A program made the position numbers and the translations under genes. Positions 23,552 through 35,248 of a stretch of 64,000 nt of DNA are shown in pieces. Position 1 is the stretch's first letter; every line of letters starts with the position of its first letter. The stretch covers positions 35,814,811 to 35,878,810 of the forward strand of contig OY282605.1 of assembly GCA_958298945.1 (NCBI GenBank), in the 5' to 3' direction. Under the pieces are notes generated by a model. The model ran no database searches. It worked only from the letters and a program-made list of their open reading frames with translations, and was not told the DNA's origin. This DNA is from Atherix ibis. Its lineage: Eukaryota; Arthropoda; Insecta; Diptera; Athericidae.

Positions 23552-23959
23552 GCACAGGATGGGCCAACTTAAAATGCACATAAATTTTTTATTTTTGAAA
23601 TTTTTTTACAATTTTTTATGTGCAGATTATAAAGAATTTTATATAATTTTTTAATGTCTTCATACTTAGTGCAAAAACGTGTTAAAATTGTTGAATTTTA
23701 TTTTTCTCCCAGACGATCTATTGTTACAATATAAAAAAAATATCGTCAGCATTTTAATTCTGTCACAGCTTCCAGTACAAACATGATAAGAAACTTAACG
23801 AAAGTTTTCAGGAACGTGGTGCAGTATTTAACGACGCATTTTGAAACTTGATCTGAGGATGTTTCCATACAAAATTCAATTGGCTCAAGAATTATTGCCG
23901 CGGAATGCAAAATAACCCCTAGGGTCTACCTAGTCAAACTAAATAAGCCCATCCTATAC
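23552..23959 (+). mobile_element. 408-bp deletion derivative of a Tc1/mariner family H element
   Basis: The ends match as short TIRs (left GCACAGGATGGGCC, right end inverted GTATAGGATGGGCT), flanked by TA at 23550-23551 and 23960-23961. The inside encodes only the N-terminal DNA-binding part of the transposase: VKIVEFYFSPRRSIVTI, then KKYRQHFNSVTASSTNMIRN, then VFRNVVQYL, and finally FPYKIQLAQELLPRNAK, which normally lies just before the catalytic domain. Everything after that is missing, so the element is non-autonomous. Family H is the type whose transposase later reads SDEAHF...GYVNKQN, seen at 50.7 kb. Confidence 0.7.
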
Positions 23960-24700
23960 TAAGATGACACCCTTTTAAGTGTTTTTTAATTTTGGATAAT
24001 CAGGTGAATAGAGGTTAGGAGAACCGCTTAAACCCATTTTCAGACAAAAACTCATTGATGAAGATAACCGTATGATAGAGTGATGGTAAATATACCTTTT
24101 TCAGAGACTTTCAAGGACTTCTTCATCAACTTCAATCGATAATCTGACCAAACAAGAACTCTCAACCGTTTCATATTTTTATTAGTTTCCAACGTTGGAG
24201 GCCTCCACCCCTTGGCCCTCCTAAAGTGCTCTATGCCACCAAAAAACTAATGCTACTAAAAATGAGTATTCATCATAACTTTTCGCAAGTTAAATTCGAG
24301 GATTCGCCAAGGTTGAACATAAACTAATCTTATCTATTGATAATAATTATAAAGAGTTTTATATAATTATAACAAATACAAAATTGTTACGATCCTGCGT
24401 AAGATCCAATGGACAGAGTCAAAGACTTACGTTTTTGTTTATTTAATGTTTGTTTGTGTAGGACGCTCGAATCCTAATTGAATATTTTTGCTGTGCTTCC
24501 GACTTCATACTGTATTTTTACGATCTTAGTGAATCCACCGTTTTATACTTTGGAGATACTAACCGAAATCTATCACTCGTACTTATGCTATTCTGACAAA
24601 TTTCATAATTAAACTTTCTGAAATACTCTGTAACTCTCTAGAACTGCTTGTTAAGAATCTTCTAGAACACACCAAAGTCATGTTACATCGGAACAATATA
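23960..24700. other. Unassigned
   Basis: No frame or TIR recognised. The patch CCTCCACCCCTTGGCCCTCC near 24210 is GC-rich for the region. Confidence 0.4.
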
Positions 24701-25591
24701 CGAGATCTGTTCAAAATTATCGCAAATTTTGCGTTTTTTCAAAAATTATTTTTTTGGTCATGAATATCTATTTTGTCCCCTTCAAAGTAATCCCCACCAG
24801 ATATTATACACTTATGCCAACGTTTTTTCCAATTCTCGAAGCACTTCAAAAAATCATTGTTCAGCACCTCCTTCGATGCTGGCTTTATCTCCTCAATCAT
24901 AGCGTAGCGTCGTCCTTTCATGGGACTCTTCAGTTTCGTGAACAAGAAAAAGTCACAGGAAGCCAGATCTGGGGAATACGGTGGCTGCGGCATTATTAGT
25001 GTGTTGTTTTTGGCCAAAAATTCGCGCACAAGCAACAATGCGTGAGCAGGGGCGTTATCATGGTGCAAAAGCCAATTTTTGTTCTTCCACAAATCCAGGC
25101 GTTTCTGGCGGATTTCTTCACGCAACTTCCGCATAACTTGCAGGTAATATTCCTTATTGACCGTTCTACCCTGTGGCAAGAACTTATGATGCACCACGCT
25201 ACTGTAATCGAAGAAAACTATAAGCTCGGGCGTCCGGCGCGTTTTTCGTCGTTCACATCTTCTCGGCCCTCTGAGAACATTTTGTACCACCAATAAACTT
25301 TGCTTCCGTCCAAGGTAGCTTCACCATATGTCATAGTCAATATTCGGAATGCGTCCGCGCAATTAATTTTGTTTTTAAAACAAAATTTGATACAGATTCT
25401 TTGGTCCATTTTTTGGAATGGGCAAAACTCGAAGACGAGCCAAAACACGTGCAAGCAAAGTAGCTGTCAAAAATTAACTGAACATTCAAAATGGCCGAAC
25501 TTGTCGGCATAAGTGAGAAACATGAGTACCAACATAACGCCACAAAAATCTCGCAAATCATATACACGTAACCCGCACAGAATAGACCTCG
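24701..25591 (-). mobile_element. Mariner family C, 891-bp deletion derivative with both TIRs
   Basis: Both ends are present (CGAGATCTGTTCAAAATTAT on the left, AATAGACCTCG on the right) with TA at 24699-24700 and 25592-25593. The minus-strand frame at 24739-25293 encodes FFDYSSVVHHKFLPQGRTVN, LLHHDNAPAHALLLVREFLA (second catalytic motif intact, unlike its three sisters), YSPDLASCDFFLF and RWHKCIISGGDYFEGDKIDI. 25218-25454 encodes the first DNA-binding segment (YGEATLDGSKVYWWYKMFSE). The middle of the gene, including the second helix-turn-helix and the first catalytic aspartate, is deleted at about 25226-25230. Non-autonomous. Confidence 0.9.
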
Positions 25592-27061
25592 TATAGCCTC
25601 ACTTCTTTTTTGCAGAAAAATATGTAGTCAAAAAAAAGCGCTCCCAGTTATTTTATTAGTGTTGGAAGAGCGCTTCCAATTATTTTATAGTTATTAAAAG
25701 CAAACCTCACTTTTAACTGAACTTTAGTATCCAATTGGTCTTTTTTGACAATATTTATTTTGATGATTTTAACTATAATTGGTTATTCTCTAATTAATAA
25801 TATTGTTCAATTTGGCATAAAGGAATTTTCAATAAACGATTAAGCAATAAAAAGACATATACAAATATTTGATACAAATACTCATTCACACATATGTATG
25901 CGTGTATATTAAATCAAATTTAAGCTGTTATAAAATTATAAAATTTCAATTGGCTTAGAAACGTCAAGAAATCTCACCAGCGCCAAGATTAATTTGCTCC
26001 AATCAAAATTTGGGCTTTTTTTTTCCAGCAAATCCTTCGAATATTTACTAAAAATTGAAGTTTTTTTCTTTCACATTTTACTAAATAACAAGATTTTTGT
26101 ATAAAGAAAATTATTTATTGAAAATGTAAATTTTCATATGAAATTTATTTTCCAACCAAGTTAAGGGAAGTTTTTGATTACAATATTGAAATAATGTCTT
26201 CAAGATTTTGATGATGGCTTGTCAATCAATCCATGTCATGTTCATTACTCATTTTCAAATCTTTCAATATAACATAAATTATCGAAAGAAAATAGGTAAA
26301 TGACAGAGAAGCTTAAAAATATTTGTTCATGAAAAAGATTCCAAACAGAAAAGATGGATTGTAACTGAGATATTTCGGATACTTCTTCTAGTGTAAGAGC
26401 AGATATTGTTCTCAACAAAGTTTCGAAGGCAATGCTTTTTATGTTTTCATTTAAAAATTATGAAAATATGCTGAGAAGTTTTTTCTTCTGTACTATGTAT
26501 ATATTTTTATACTTAAAAATATCTTTCCCATTTTTTTTTTCAATTTATTTCAAGGATATTTTTTTCTGTAAATACCTCGAGGATATTACATTTTTTTTTT
26601 TGAATATTTTTGGAATGGAATTTAACGCAAAGAATTTATATTATTTGTGGTTAGGCATATTTTCTGCACTTTTTTGTTTATTTGAATTTGATTTTATATA
26701 ACACCGTTTTTTTTTATGTTCGAATATTTCATGCTTTGATATGTTGTATTATGGAAAATTTAATTATATCGCTCTATGATGTTTTCTTAATTAAAGTATG
26801 GTTTCAGAATGATTTTTAGGCAATTTTCATAGATTAAAGAATTGTTATTAAATTTTAAATACGCACGATTAGATTAGAAGAAATTTTTGATCTTTGAAAA
26901 TTTTTAAATAATTTTTTTCTTTTGTGGTTTTAATTTTATAAATCTGTAATTATTATGTAATTTTTGTTAGTCTAACTTGAATTTAATTATATAACTTTTA
27001 AGAGTATTTTTCAAATTATTTAATAGGTGAATTTGAACAAAAAATATTTGCTGAAAACTTA
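25592..27061. other. AT-rich, with a small direct repeat and hairpin
   Basis: At 25637-25695, a 20-bp-class unit (GCGCTCCCAGTTATTTTA / GCGCTTCCAATTATTTTA) is duplicated, and TTGGAAGAGCGCTTCCAA forms a small hairpin at 25662-25679. The rest, including the 89-codon Phe-rich frame at 26432-26701, is AT-rich chance sequence. Confidence 0.5.
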
Positions 27062-28310
27062 TGGGTGTATAACTTAAAAATGCGGGATTTATTTTGAGTG
27101 TTTATTTTGAAAAATTGTTACAATATATTTTTTTCAAAGTATTGTCCATCGGAAGCCACTACTTTTTTCCATCTTTCTGGCAACATATGGATTCCGCGCC
27201 AAAAAAACTGCTCCGGTTTTGAGGCCAAGAATGAATCGAGCCAATTTTTGATGCCCTGTTCTTAAGTGAAGCGTATTCCGGTGAGGGCGTTTTGCATGTA
27301 TCTAAACAAATGGTAGTCGGAAGGGGCAAGGTCTGGGCTATAAGACGGGTGATGCAAAACTTTCCAGCCACTGTTTTCTAAATAATTTTTAACCGGTCTT
27401 GCAACATGAGGCCGAGCGTTGTCATGATGGAAAATTATGGCTTCATGTCTGGTCGCATATTCCGGGCTTTTTTCGGCCAATGCTCGCTTCAAACGGATTA
27501 ATTGTGTTCGGTAGAGGTCGCCTGTGATCGTCTGGCCTGATTTCAATAGATCATAATAGATCACACCCTTCTGATCCCACCAAATACAGAGCATTACCTT
27601 GGCGCCATGGATATTTGGCTTTGGCGTTGATTTGGCTGGTTGGCCGGGCTTCACATACGATTTTTTGGGCTTTGGGTTGTCGTAATAAATCCATTTTTTG
27701 TCGCCAGTAATGATTCGATTCAAAACCGACTTCTTTTTCTGCCGTTCACGCAGCATTTCGGACATGCAAAATCGCCTTTGAACGTCTCTCGGCTTCAATT
27801 CATATGGGACCCAATTTCCTTGCTTTTGGATGAATTCTGCTGCTTTCAAACGTTTTAAAATGGCTGCTTGAGTGACTCTTAATGATTTTGCAATTTCTTC
27901 TTGAGTTCGACAACAGTCTTCGTCGAGTAATGCCTCCAAATCTTCATCTTCAAACTTTTTTGGCTGACCTGGTCGTTCTTTGTCTTCCGTGTCAAAATCA
28001 CCACTTCTGAACCGCACAAACCATCTCTCGCACATTGAAATCGATGGAACATATTCAGGATAAGCTTCGGTGAGTGAGCAATCGAAGTAAATCAACACTT
28101 CCCGCAAATGGGACTTTTTTAGTACGAAATTCGACATTTTTGAAGCAAAAAAAAACTTTATGTTGTTTACACTATTTCGTTCAATGACTAATCGAGAATG
28201 AATGACAGATGTTTAACCTCCAAAATGCCATATGAGTTATTATTAACACAAACCATGTGTACAAGTTATGCCATCTGTTGTCAATCCCGCATTTTTAAGT
28301 TATACACACA
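27062..28310 (-). mobile_element. Mariner family E, nearly complete single copy
   Basis: The ends match over about 26 bp (GTGTATAACTTAAAAATGCG then GGATT). TA is present on the left (27060-27061); the right target base has changed (AA). The element is 1249 bp and contains one transposase frame broken by a single nonsense codon. It is the only copy of its family in the window. Confidence 0.9.
27118..28137 (-). pseudogene. Mariner family E transposase, one nonsense codon
   Basis: Reads through 339 codons from ATG at 28137 to a natural stop at 27118-27120, with a single in-frame TAA at 27262-27264 (codon 292). The N-terminal DNA-binding region (CERWFVRFRSGDFD, VTQAAILKRLKAAEF) appears about ten residues short near residue 20 compared with relatives. 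Linker VPYELKPRDVQRR. Catalytic motifs ITGDKKW, HHDNARPH and YSPDLAPSDY are all intact with 34-residue spacing, followed by a C-terminus FFWRGIHMLPERWKKVVASD. All three aspartates remain, and the stop removes about 48 C-terminal residues. Apart from the N-terminal shortening this is the least damaged catalytic core in the window. Confidence 0.9.
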
Positions 28311-28990
28311 AATTGATGAAAATTTTAGTTAACAATATTTGTGGTATCTTGCCTCGAGTAAGGATATCGTTTAAAAATTTACTATTTCACCTTATATTAT
28401 TACTATTATAGTTGGAAGTTATTGTTTTGGTAATTTTATATAATTTTTTTTTTTAAAGTCAAAATCGTATACAGATTAGCCAACTCATCTAGATTAGCAT
28501 GTTTGATATCCTTTTTATAATTAGGTTTACGAGGGGAAAAGACTCTAATTGGTTGAAATTCTCTTAAAATATTTTTCTTATCATACATATGGTCTGTTCT
28601 ATATCTTAATTAGTTTTTTTAAAAAAAATGCAAATCCGAATAATCTTTGAATAAATTTAAAAATAGAAATTGTTTCCCCTAATAGTATCTGGAATTCCTA
28701 CCAATTTCCATCATAAAATATACCCCTCAGCATGCATTAAAAGAATTTGATTAAAAGTGGATAAGCCGAATATGTATAGAATTTTTATTAATTTAAGGAT
28801 GAAAAAGAGGAAATTTCTCTTACGACTGGATTATGATTATAGTATAAATGGGAATGTAATTTTTGATAATGGAAAATTCACAGGTTTTGAACAAATGGAA
28901 CATTAATATAAGAATAATAATAGTATGAGGTGGGAAGAAAGAGGCACATAGTCTCAAAACCGCTTCGACCAATAAGGTATTTTGTGGCAA
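28311..28990. other. AT-rich, nothing recognised
   Basis: No supported feature. Confidence 0.5.
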
Positions 28991-29545
28991 ATAACCCTAA
29001 CTGAGATAATAGCAGTGTTGAGGCTTGCAGCGAACATCAATATCATATTGGTTGGTAGCCGAGAAAATCTCGTAGGGATCAGCGAATCCCAAACCAAGAT
29101 GCCGAAGTCAGTGGCGTGAAATGGCATTGCAATCGTACCCTAAATGCTCTGACGTTTCATCCTCTTTGGAGCAAAAGCGACAGATTGTTGTGTCAGATTT
29201 GCCCATCTTATTAAGATGATATCTTAACAGAGAATGGACAGTAAGTAGCCTTAGGTCTGGTTTGTTGAGTTTAAGGACCTCTGCCACCATTTTTCTTCTT
29301 AAAAAAAGGCGATTAATTATTTAGATTGATTCGTACACGAGGAATTACCCCAGTGTATACTTTTAACCCTGCATTCCCAGGACTCTATAATATACCCTAA
29401 AGGGCCCTTTGGATAGCCACAGACGAATTCTGGTCCAATGAACAGAGTATTTGATCTCATTTTAGCAAGTTTATCCGCTAGGTCGTTACCCTCAATACTC
29501 TCTTGACCTTGCAAATGGCACATTAAGATCACGTTGGATTATATT
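28991..29545 (-). mobile_element. Non-LTR retrotransposon fragment: RNase H and zinc-knuckle end
   Basis: Two minus-strand blocks. 29317-29532 encodes the end of an RNase H domain (GQESIEGNDLADKLAKMRSN, then FIGPEFVCG). 29000-29290 encodes KPDLRLLTVHSLLRYHLNKM, then CRFCSKEDETSEHLGYDC and a further HLGLGFADPYEI. The CxFC...ETxEHxxxxC pattern is the reverse transcriptase-associated zinc-binding segment of I/R1/LOA-type elements. The polymerase is absent. Confidence 0.75.
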
Positions 29546-29859
29546 GTTAAGAATATAAAAGGGGGCATCAACAATTTTACGGAAGATCTTGAATTATAAG
29601 GCCTGGGACGCAATAGCAATTGGTATTTTTGGTTTAAGTCTAAGTAAGTTTTAACATTGCGTTGTATATTAAAAGGTTCCTATTTATTGTTAGCTTCGAA
29701 CGTTTGTCCAGTAGTCTAAGAAGTTGTTGATGGCATCTGTTAGCAGTAACTATATTTTTAGTTTAGGCTCTCATTTAAAAAAAATAAAAGTTATCAATCA
29801 ATAAATTCCCTTTTTTTTAAACTAATTATTAAATAAAAGAATTGAAGCTTTATATGGTG
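29546..29859. other. Unassigned spacer
   Basis: No supported feature. Confidence 0.4.
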
Positions 29860-30330
29860 TCCCTCAGGGTAGCCATCTTGGTCTCGCTTTTTAAGCACTG
29901 TAGAGAAATTTTTTTCTAGCATTCGAAAAATGAATGATTTAGATTTCACAAATGAGGATTGAAACATCTTCTACAATTGTTGTAGTTCGAATGGTCAGAT
30001 GTTGAACCTAGAAAAATGTGAAGCTATGATATTTCCTAGATGCCTTAATCCGCGTAATTATAACTTTTTAGGAACTAATATAAAACGTGTTTTTTCTGTT
30101 ACCGCATCGTGGATTAAACTGGTAAAGAAACTTGAATTTATTGCTCACCTTAACGATATTGGTTCCAAAATTGGTTCAGTTTTAAGGCTTTGCAAGTCGA
30201 TGGTCAGTGGGAACTGTCAAGTATAAGTACCTCGGTACACTTATATTGCTCCTTAGTTAAACGAATCTTAGAAAATGCATCTATAGTGCAAACACTCCCT
30301 TATGGACTCGCCTAAAAATTTCCATTAGCT
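29860..30330 (+). mobile_element. Non-LTR reverse transcriptase fragment
   Basis: GVPQGSHLG (around 29862) is the reverse transcriptase block preceding the catalytic site. After a deletion, 29985-30330 encodes SNGQMLNLEKCEAMIFPR, then NFLGTNIKRVFSV, LVKKLEFIAHLNDIGSKIGS and CSLVKRILENASIV. This is the post-catalytic and thumb order of CR1/jockey-like polymerases. The YADD motif is missing and frames shift several times. Confidence 0.65.
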
Positions 30331-30359
30331 GGATCGCTTAAAACTTTTACAGTGTACAG

Positions 30360-30450
30360 TGCTATGGTAGCCTTAGCAATAGTATTGATGCTCTGTTCGT
30401 TACAAAAAATTTACATAGGTGGTACAGAGAACAGCAAGGGTATGTACACG
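30360..30450 (+). repeat. Dispersed repeat R, third copy
   Basis: GCTATGGTAGCCTTAGCAAT, then AGTATTGATGCTCTGTTCG and a TACATAGGTGGTACAGAGA segment parallel the copy at 9931. Confidence 0.65.
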
Positions 30451-30479
30451 TATGTAATTTTAGGTTAGTTTTGTTGTCT

Positions 30480-30500
30480 CTGGTAGTGCTACTACCAGAA
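30480..30500. repeat. Small hairpin
   Basis: CTGGTAG and CTACCAG arms around a 5-base loop (TGCTA). Too short to interpret. Confidence 0.6.
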
Positions 30501-30589
30501 AATTCTATGGAATCATGGAATTTTCCCTTCTGTTTTGAATATGTACTCTTCTGTTGAGTAATGCGTGAAATAAAAGGTAAACCAGACAC

Positions 30590-31215
30590 CAAAAAGGAAG
30601 GGTTTTCTGCATCGTTTGAGGTTATGAATTGGGTAAGGAAAAGTGGATCCATTACGATAGTCCAAAACGAAGAAAATCATGGGGACACCGCGGCCATGCA
30701 TCAACATCGACGGCCAAGCCAAACATCCATGGCTCAAAGATCATGCTATGTATTTGTTGGGACCAGGTCAGCATAGTATATTATGAGTTGTTGTAACTGG
30801 GTGAAACCATCGCAGAAGCTTGCTACCGAATATAGTTGGTTATTAAGCCGAGTATTGAAGGAAAAACGAGCAACGTAACGAGCACATACACGATAAAGTG
30901 ATTTTGCAGCATGACAGCGCTCAGCCACATGTTGCTAAGGTAGTCGAAACCTACCTGGAAATACTGAAATGGGACATCGTGCCCCACTCGCCGTATTTTT
31001 CAGAAATCGCCCCTTCCGACTACTCCCTCTTCCGATCGACGACGTATGGCCTGGTTGAGCAGCACTTCCCATCTTACAAAGAGACCAAAAATTCGAAGCA
31101 GTTTTTTCGACATGGAATCCGTATACTGCCAGAAAGATGAGAAAAATTTGTGGGTAGCGATGGACAGTAATTTAATGCATGAATATCTGAGCATGTTTTC
31201 ACAATAAAGCCTCAA
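30590..31215 (+). mobile_element. Mariner family F fragment, truncated at both ends
   Basis: With frame changes it encodes KWIHYDSPKRRKSWGHRG, PNIHGS(K)IMLCICWDQ, IVYYELL, VILQHDSAQPHVAKVVETYL, PYFSEIAPSDYSLF and FFRHGIRILPER. These match the family F copy at 53.6 kb block by block. The second catalytic motif is HDSAQPH and the third IAPSDY, 34 residues apart. The N-terminal DNA-binding half and both TIRs are missing, and several stops are present. An old copy. Confidence 0.75.
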
Positions 31216-31456
31216 ATTAAAAAAAAAAATGGCGGTATATGAATTAAGAAATTCAGGTATATGATTTTACCATTTGAACTCCCAATACTTCAGGTAATTT
31301 TTGCACCCACAACCCTTTAAATAATAATGGAAGAACCCATATAAATTTCCATGTCATGGAAAAAGGAGCATTGTAGAAGTTGTTCCAACCTTTATTCTTT
31401 ACTGACCGAGTAACGTGCAATAAGTGCTGCCTTCAGATTACTGATAGTATTCTGGA
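31216..31456. other. Spacer
   Basis: No supported feature. Confidence 0.4.
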
Positions 31457-32156
31457 CAAGGTCTGTTCAAAAAGTATCGCGAATTTTGTGTTTTTTCAAA
31501 AATTATTTATTTATTTTTGAATATCTGTTTTGTCTCCTTCAAAATTATCCACACCAGATATTATACACGTTTTATCCAATCCTCGAAGCACTTCAAAAAA
31601 TCATTTTTTGTGATCCTCCTTCGATACCGTCTTTATCTCCTCAATCGTAGCGTAGCGTCATCCTTTCATGGGGCTCTTCAGTGTCGGGAACAAGAAAAAG
31701 TCACAGGAGGCCAGATCTGTGGAATAAGGTGGCTGCGGCATTATTACTACGTTGTTTTTGGCCAAAAATGGCAAAAGCCAATTTTTGTTCTTCCACAAAT
31801 CCGGGGTTTTTTAGCGGATTGCTTCATGCAACTTGTGCATAACTTGCAGGTAATATTCATTATTGACCGTTCTACCCTGTGGCAAAGAACTCATTTTGCA
31901 CCACGCCCCTGCAATCGAAGAAAACTGTAAGGAAAACCTTCACATTCGACCGAACTTGGCGCGCTTTTTTCGATCTTGGCAGCTTCCATTGGGATGATTG
32001 AGCTTTGGTTTCTACGTCATTACCATAAACTCAGTTATGACCCTCTGGAGCAAATTTAGGTCATCGCGGACAGAGTCCAACAGCTCCTTAGCAATGTTAG
32101 TGCGATGCTGTTTTTGGTCAAAATTGAGCAATTTTGCTACGAATTTCGCGGCGACC

Positions 32157-32211
32157 CGTCTTACGCCAAATCATTGATGAAAATGATTTGTTGCTGATTT
32201 GGCGTAAGACG
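32157..32211. repeat. 17-bp perfect inverted repeat
   Basis: Arms CGTCTTACGCCAAATCA (32157-32173) and its exact inverse (32195-32211), 21 bp apart. The right arm is part of an insertion absent from the sister element at 58.7 kb. Confidence 0.93.
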
Positions 32212-32284
32212 AGAAGTTGCTGAGGACTTAAACATATCGATTGGCACGAGCCAATCGATATGTTTAAGTCCTCAGCAACTTCTC
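32211..32284. repeat. 35-bp perfect inverted repeat, 4-bp loop
   Basis: Arms 32211-32245 and 32250-32284 are perfectly complementary around the loop ACGA. The right arm is the ancestral mariner sequence and the left arm is the inserted inverted copy, judged from the sister element at 58.7 kb. Confidence 0.95.
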
Positions 32285-32706
32285 TAACGGTGATACGATT
32301 GGCCAATACTATTTTCTTCACTTCATTAATGTTTTCGTCTGTTGTTGACGTGCTCGGGCGTCCGGTACGGTTTTTGTCGTTCACATCTTCTCGGCCCTCT
32401 GAGAACATTTTCTACCACCAATAAACTTTGCTTCGGTCCAAGATAGCTTCACCATATGCCAACAGTCAACATTCGGAATGCGTCCGCGCAATTAATTTTG
32501 TTTTTCACAAAAAATTTTATACAGATTCTTTGATCCATTTTTTGGAATGCTCAAAAATCGAAGCCGAGCCAAAACACGTGCAAGCAAAGCAGCTGTCAAA
32601 AATTAACTGAACATTTAAACTGGCCGAACTTGTCAGCATAAGTGACCAACATAACGCCATAAAAAAAACGAAAATCGAATTCGTGATACTTTTTGAACAG
32701 ACATCG

Positions 32707-35248
32707 TACTACATGCCGGAATTTACTGTCACTCTTAGTAAAATTATTGAACGCAAAAAACTGCTCAACTTACAAAAACCAAACGTCAGGCATGTTGGGC
32801 CAAAAAGTTGAGCTGTCAATCTGCACTTAATTTGATCCGTCACCTATTTGAGTAGCCATGTTGAATTGAGACGCTAACAAGAGAGTTACAGAGCAGAATA
32901 CTACCAATCAATGCCGCTTATATAGCAGGAAAGAAGAAGAGAGAAAAATCCAAGCAACCAAAACAAAAACTTAATAATAGCAAAAAGTAAAAGAAAAAAA
33001 ATATTTACTTTAAAAAAATTTTGTTTTTTAATAAATTGTTTTTTTTTTTAAATTTTGTTTTGTTTAATAAATTTTTGTAACTTGTTTTTTGGGTTGCTGC
33101 TGCAGATTTTGTTGCAGTGATTGGAGCTGTGCTTGTTGCTGCTACGTTAGAGTTTGCTCGTTGTTGCCATTATAGTTGCTGCTATAGCAACTCTTGTTAC
33201 TGTTGTATCGATTATCGACGGATTTAAACTGCACTCGTCGGATGTTCCTAAATGTCCGCCAAAATTTATTAGTTGGGGTCACCAAACATAATAACTGCTC
33301 AATTAGTATTGCTTACAAGCAATTATTATTTTATATTATTACAAGCAATATTATTTATGATTTAATTTAATTTTATTTTATTTTCTTAAGCAACTTTTTC
33401 TCAATATATTAATACAATTAATTTTAGCCAACAATTCAATGTACACTCACAAATTAGTTTTATTTTATGTAAATCGAAATAGTTTCATGGCAAAATTTTG
33501 TGGATAAAAGTGTAAAAAAAATAAAACTCTACAAAAAGTTTAATTGAAAACTACTGAAAGATTTCGAATAAATTTGTTTGTATGTAATTAAATCCTTGCA
33601 TATGAAATGGAATGGAGAATTTAGTATATGAATAGGAAGAAATGCATTCAAGGACTATGAATATGCATAAATCTAAGCTCATAAATATGCGGAGACGACT
33701 CTAGTCAGTACGCTAAGCGTTGGCGTCAAACACAATCGTTCAACTAGTCTAGTCTCATCTATTTGTGATATCTCGTGGCCTTTATCTATTGTTTAGTATT
33801 GGGGATGTTCTACAAATCTGCCACAATAATCTTCGAATATACGAGTATGTTCTCTTACCAAACATTGTTTTCACTTGTACACGTAATGGAAAAGGAAGTC
33901 GAGTAGAGAAAAGAGAATCGTTGATGTCAGCACCAATGATGCGATTCAAAGAAAATTAAATCACAATGTTCGCTGGGTTGATGGTATCCTTGAGCATAGT
34001 CCTCTGTGTTAAAAGACTGAAAATAACCATAAATATTCCGGATAATTGCGTTGGGCGTTGTATAACGTTGAAGTCATCTAGTCGATATCAATGCAAAAGG
34101 ATCAATCCCACACATGGCATCGCTGTTTCGAATTTGATTTGATGGTTTTTCACATTAACCAGTTCACTAGGACGATAAGACCTTATGAATGAGAAGAACT
34201 GAACGACTGCTTACAGTATAATTTGCTGTTTTGATTCCATGCGTTGAATATTCATTCATCGGTTGGTAATAGTGGAATATGGTAACGAGTCTATTTCATG
34301 CTTATTATACGATAGATGTTATTTAAAAACGCTCCGAATTGGATATGTATGACTGGCAAAGTCATGGTGGATTTTTATCCTATGTATAGAATGGTGCTTT
34401 CTGTTAGATTGGAAGCTTCAATCGCATTCAGACCAGCATTTTCATTTAGAGTTTATCTAAACAGTGTAAAATAGTACTCGAACTGTATTATAATTGTAGT
34501 GTTTAGTTCTGTGCGTTTCACATTTTGATCCTTCTCTATTCATCGAGGATCCTTACCGATTTTAATTTTTATTACTAGAAGTATTTTTTTTATTGTAATC
34601 AACTAGTCTATGAGCAGTACTTTATAGACGTCTCTTATAAGGGCCCTATTGCACTTGGCATACTTGGTGGCATATTATCCAAACACATTCTAAGCCATAA
34701 AGTGAGGATAACTTTTACAGTGATATTAGTAGACCTATAGCATAGATAAAATTAACATCATATACAAGAGTAAGGTAATATATGCTTTCGGCTTCTGCGG
34801 CTTTAAGTGCTTCAGTTTTTGTCGATGTGATTTTCTGCAGGCATCGGGTGGATGAGGCTGCAAAGTTGGTAATGTGTAATGTTTTACAACTTCAATCTGA
34901 ATATTGCAAGATGTGTTCACTTTCTATTAAAGTATTTTTCCTATTTCGGCTATTTCTTATTACATCCAAAATAAACAGTTTCAAATATTTTTTTTTCAAT
35001 ATTTTATATATTAAAAAGAGCAGATTAAGAAAAAATACAATACATAAAATTTAAGTCAAGATATCAACCAGTACAGATATAATTTTATCGTATAGATTTT
35101 GTTTTAATTTTTTTTATCAAAACCAAAAATTATATTTGATTCAGTCTCACATTGTCCGAAAGGTTATAAAAATTTTTTTACTGAATAATTTATAGTTTTT
35201 GTACAAATCAATTGCCTTTGATCAACTATTTGGCGTGTTTCTCTACGT
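32707..35248. other. Unassigned stretch with a GCT/GTT-rich patch
   Basis: 33095-33215 is rich in GCT and GTT triplets, that is CAA/CAG-rich on the other strand, with stops. The following TTGGGGTCACCAAAC (about 33274) is GC-richer than its surroundings. These might be remains of an LTR element, but no LTR pair, primer site or protease/integrase motif is visible. 33600-35200 gives nothing recognisable; frames such as 34782-35054 have no family resemblance. Confidence 0.4.

Larger units (their letters stand above)
31457..32706 (-). mobile_element. Mariner family C, full-span copy with inverted-duplication scar
   Basis: Left TIR CAAGGTCTGTTCAAAAAG, right TIR TTTTTGAACAGACATCG with TA following (32707-32708). 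Minus-strand pieces include GREDVNDKNRTGRPSTSTTD (N-terminal linker), VREVAEDLNISIG (second helix-turn-helix), the FDQKQHR-type segment, QPPYS..., and the C-terminal segment. The first catalytic region is frameshifted. The second catalytic motif is removed by the same 42-bp in-frame deletion found at 18.68 and 58.26 kb (here at about 31769). An insertion of about 53 bp at 32185-32238 is composed of inverted copies of its two flanks. Confidence 0.88.

Noticed and set aside
26432..26701. 89-codon hydrophobic frame resembling a membrane protein
   Set aside because: The Phe/Ile-rich content comes from T-runs in AT-rich DNA; no supporting signal.
33095..33215. CAG/CAA-rich stretch as a polyglutamine host exon
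   Set aside because: On the minus strand it contains stops and drifts between Gln and Ala triplets. No flanking coding sequence was found.
32707..33300. LTR retrotransposon
   Set aside because: TTGGGGTCACCA looks vaguely like a region next to a primer-binding site, but no LTR pair and no gag/pol motif was found.
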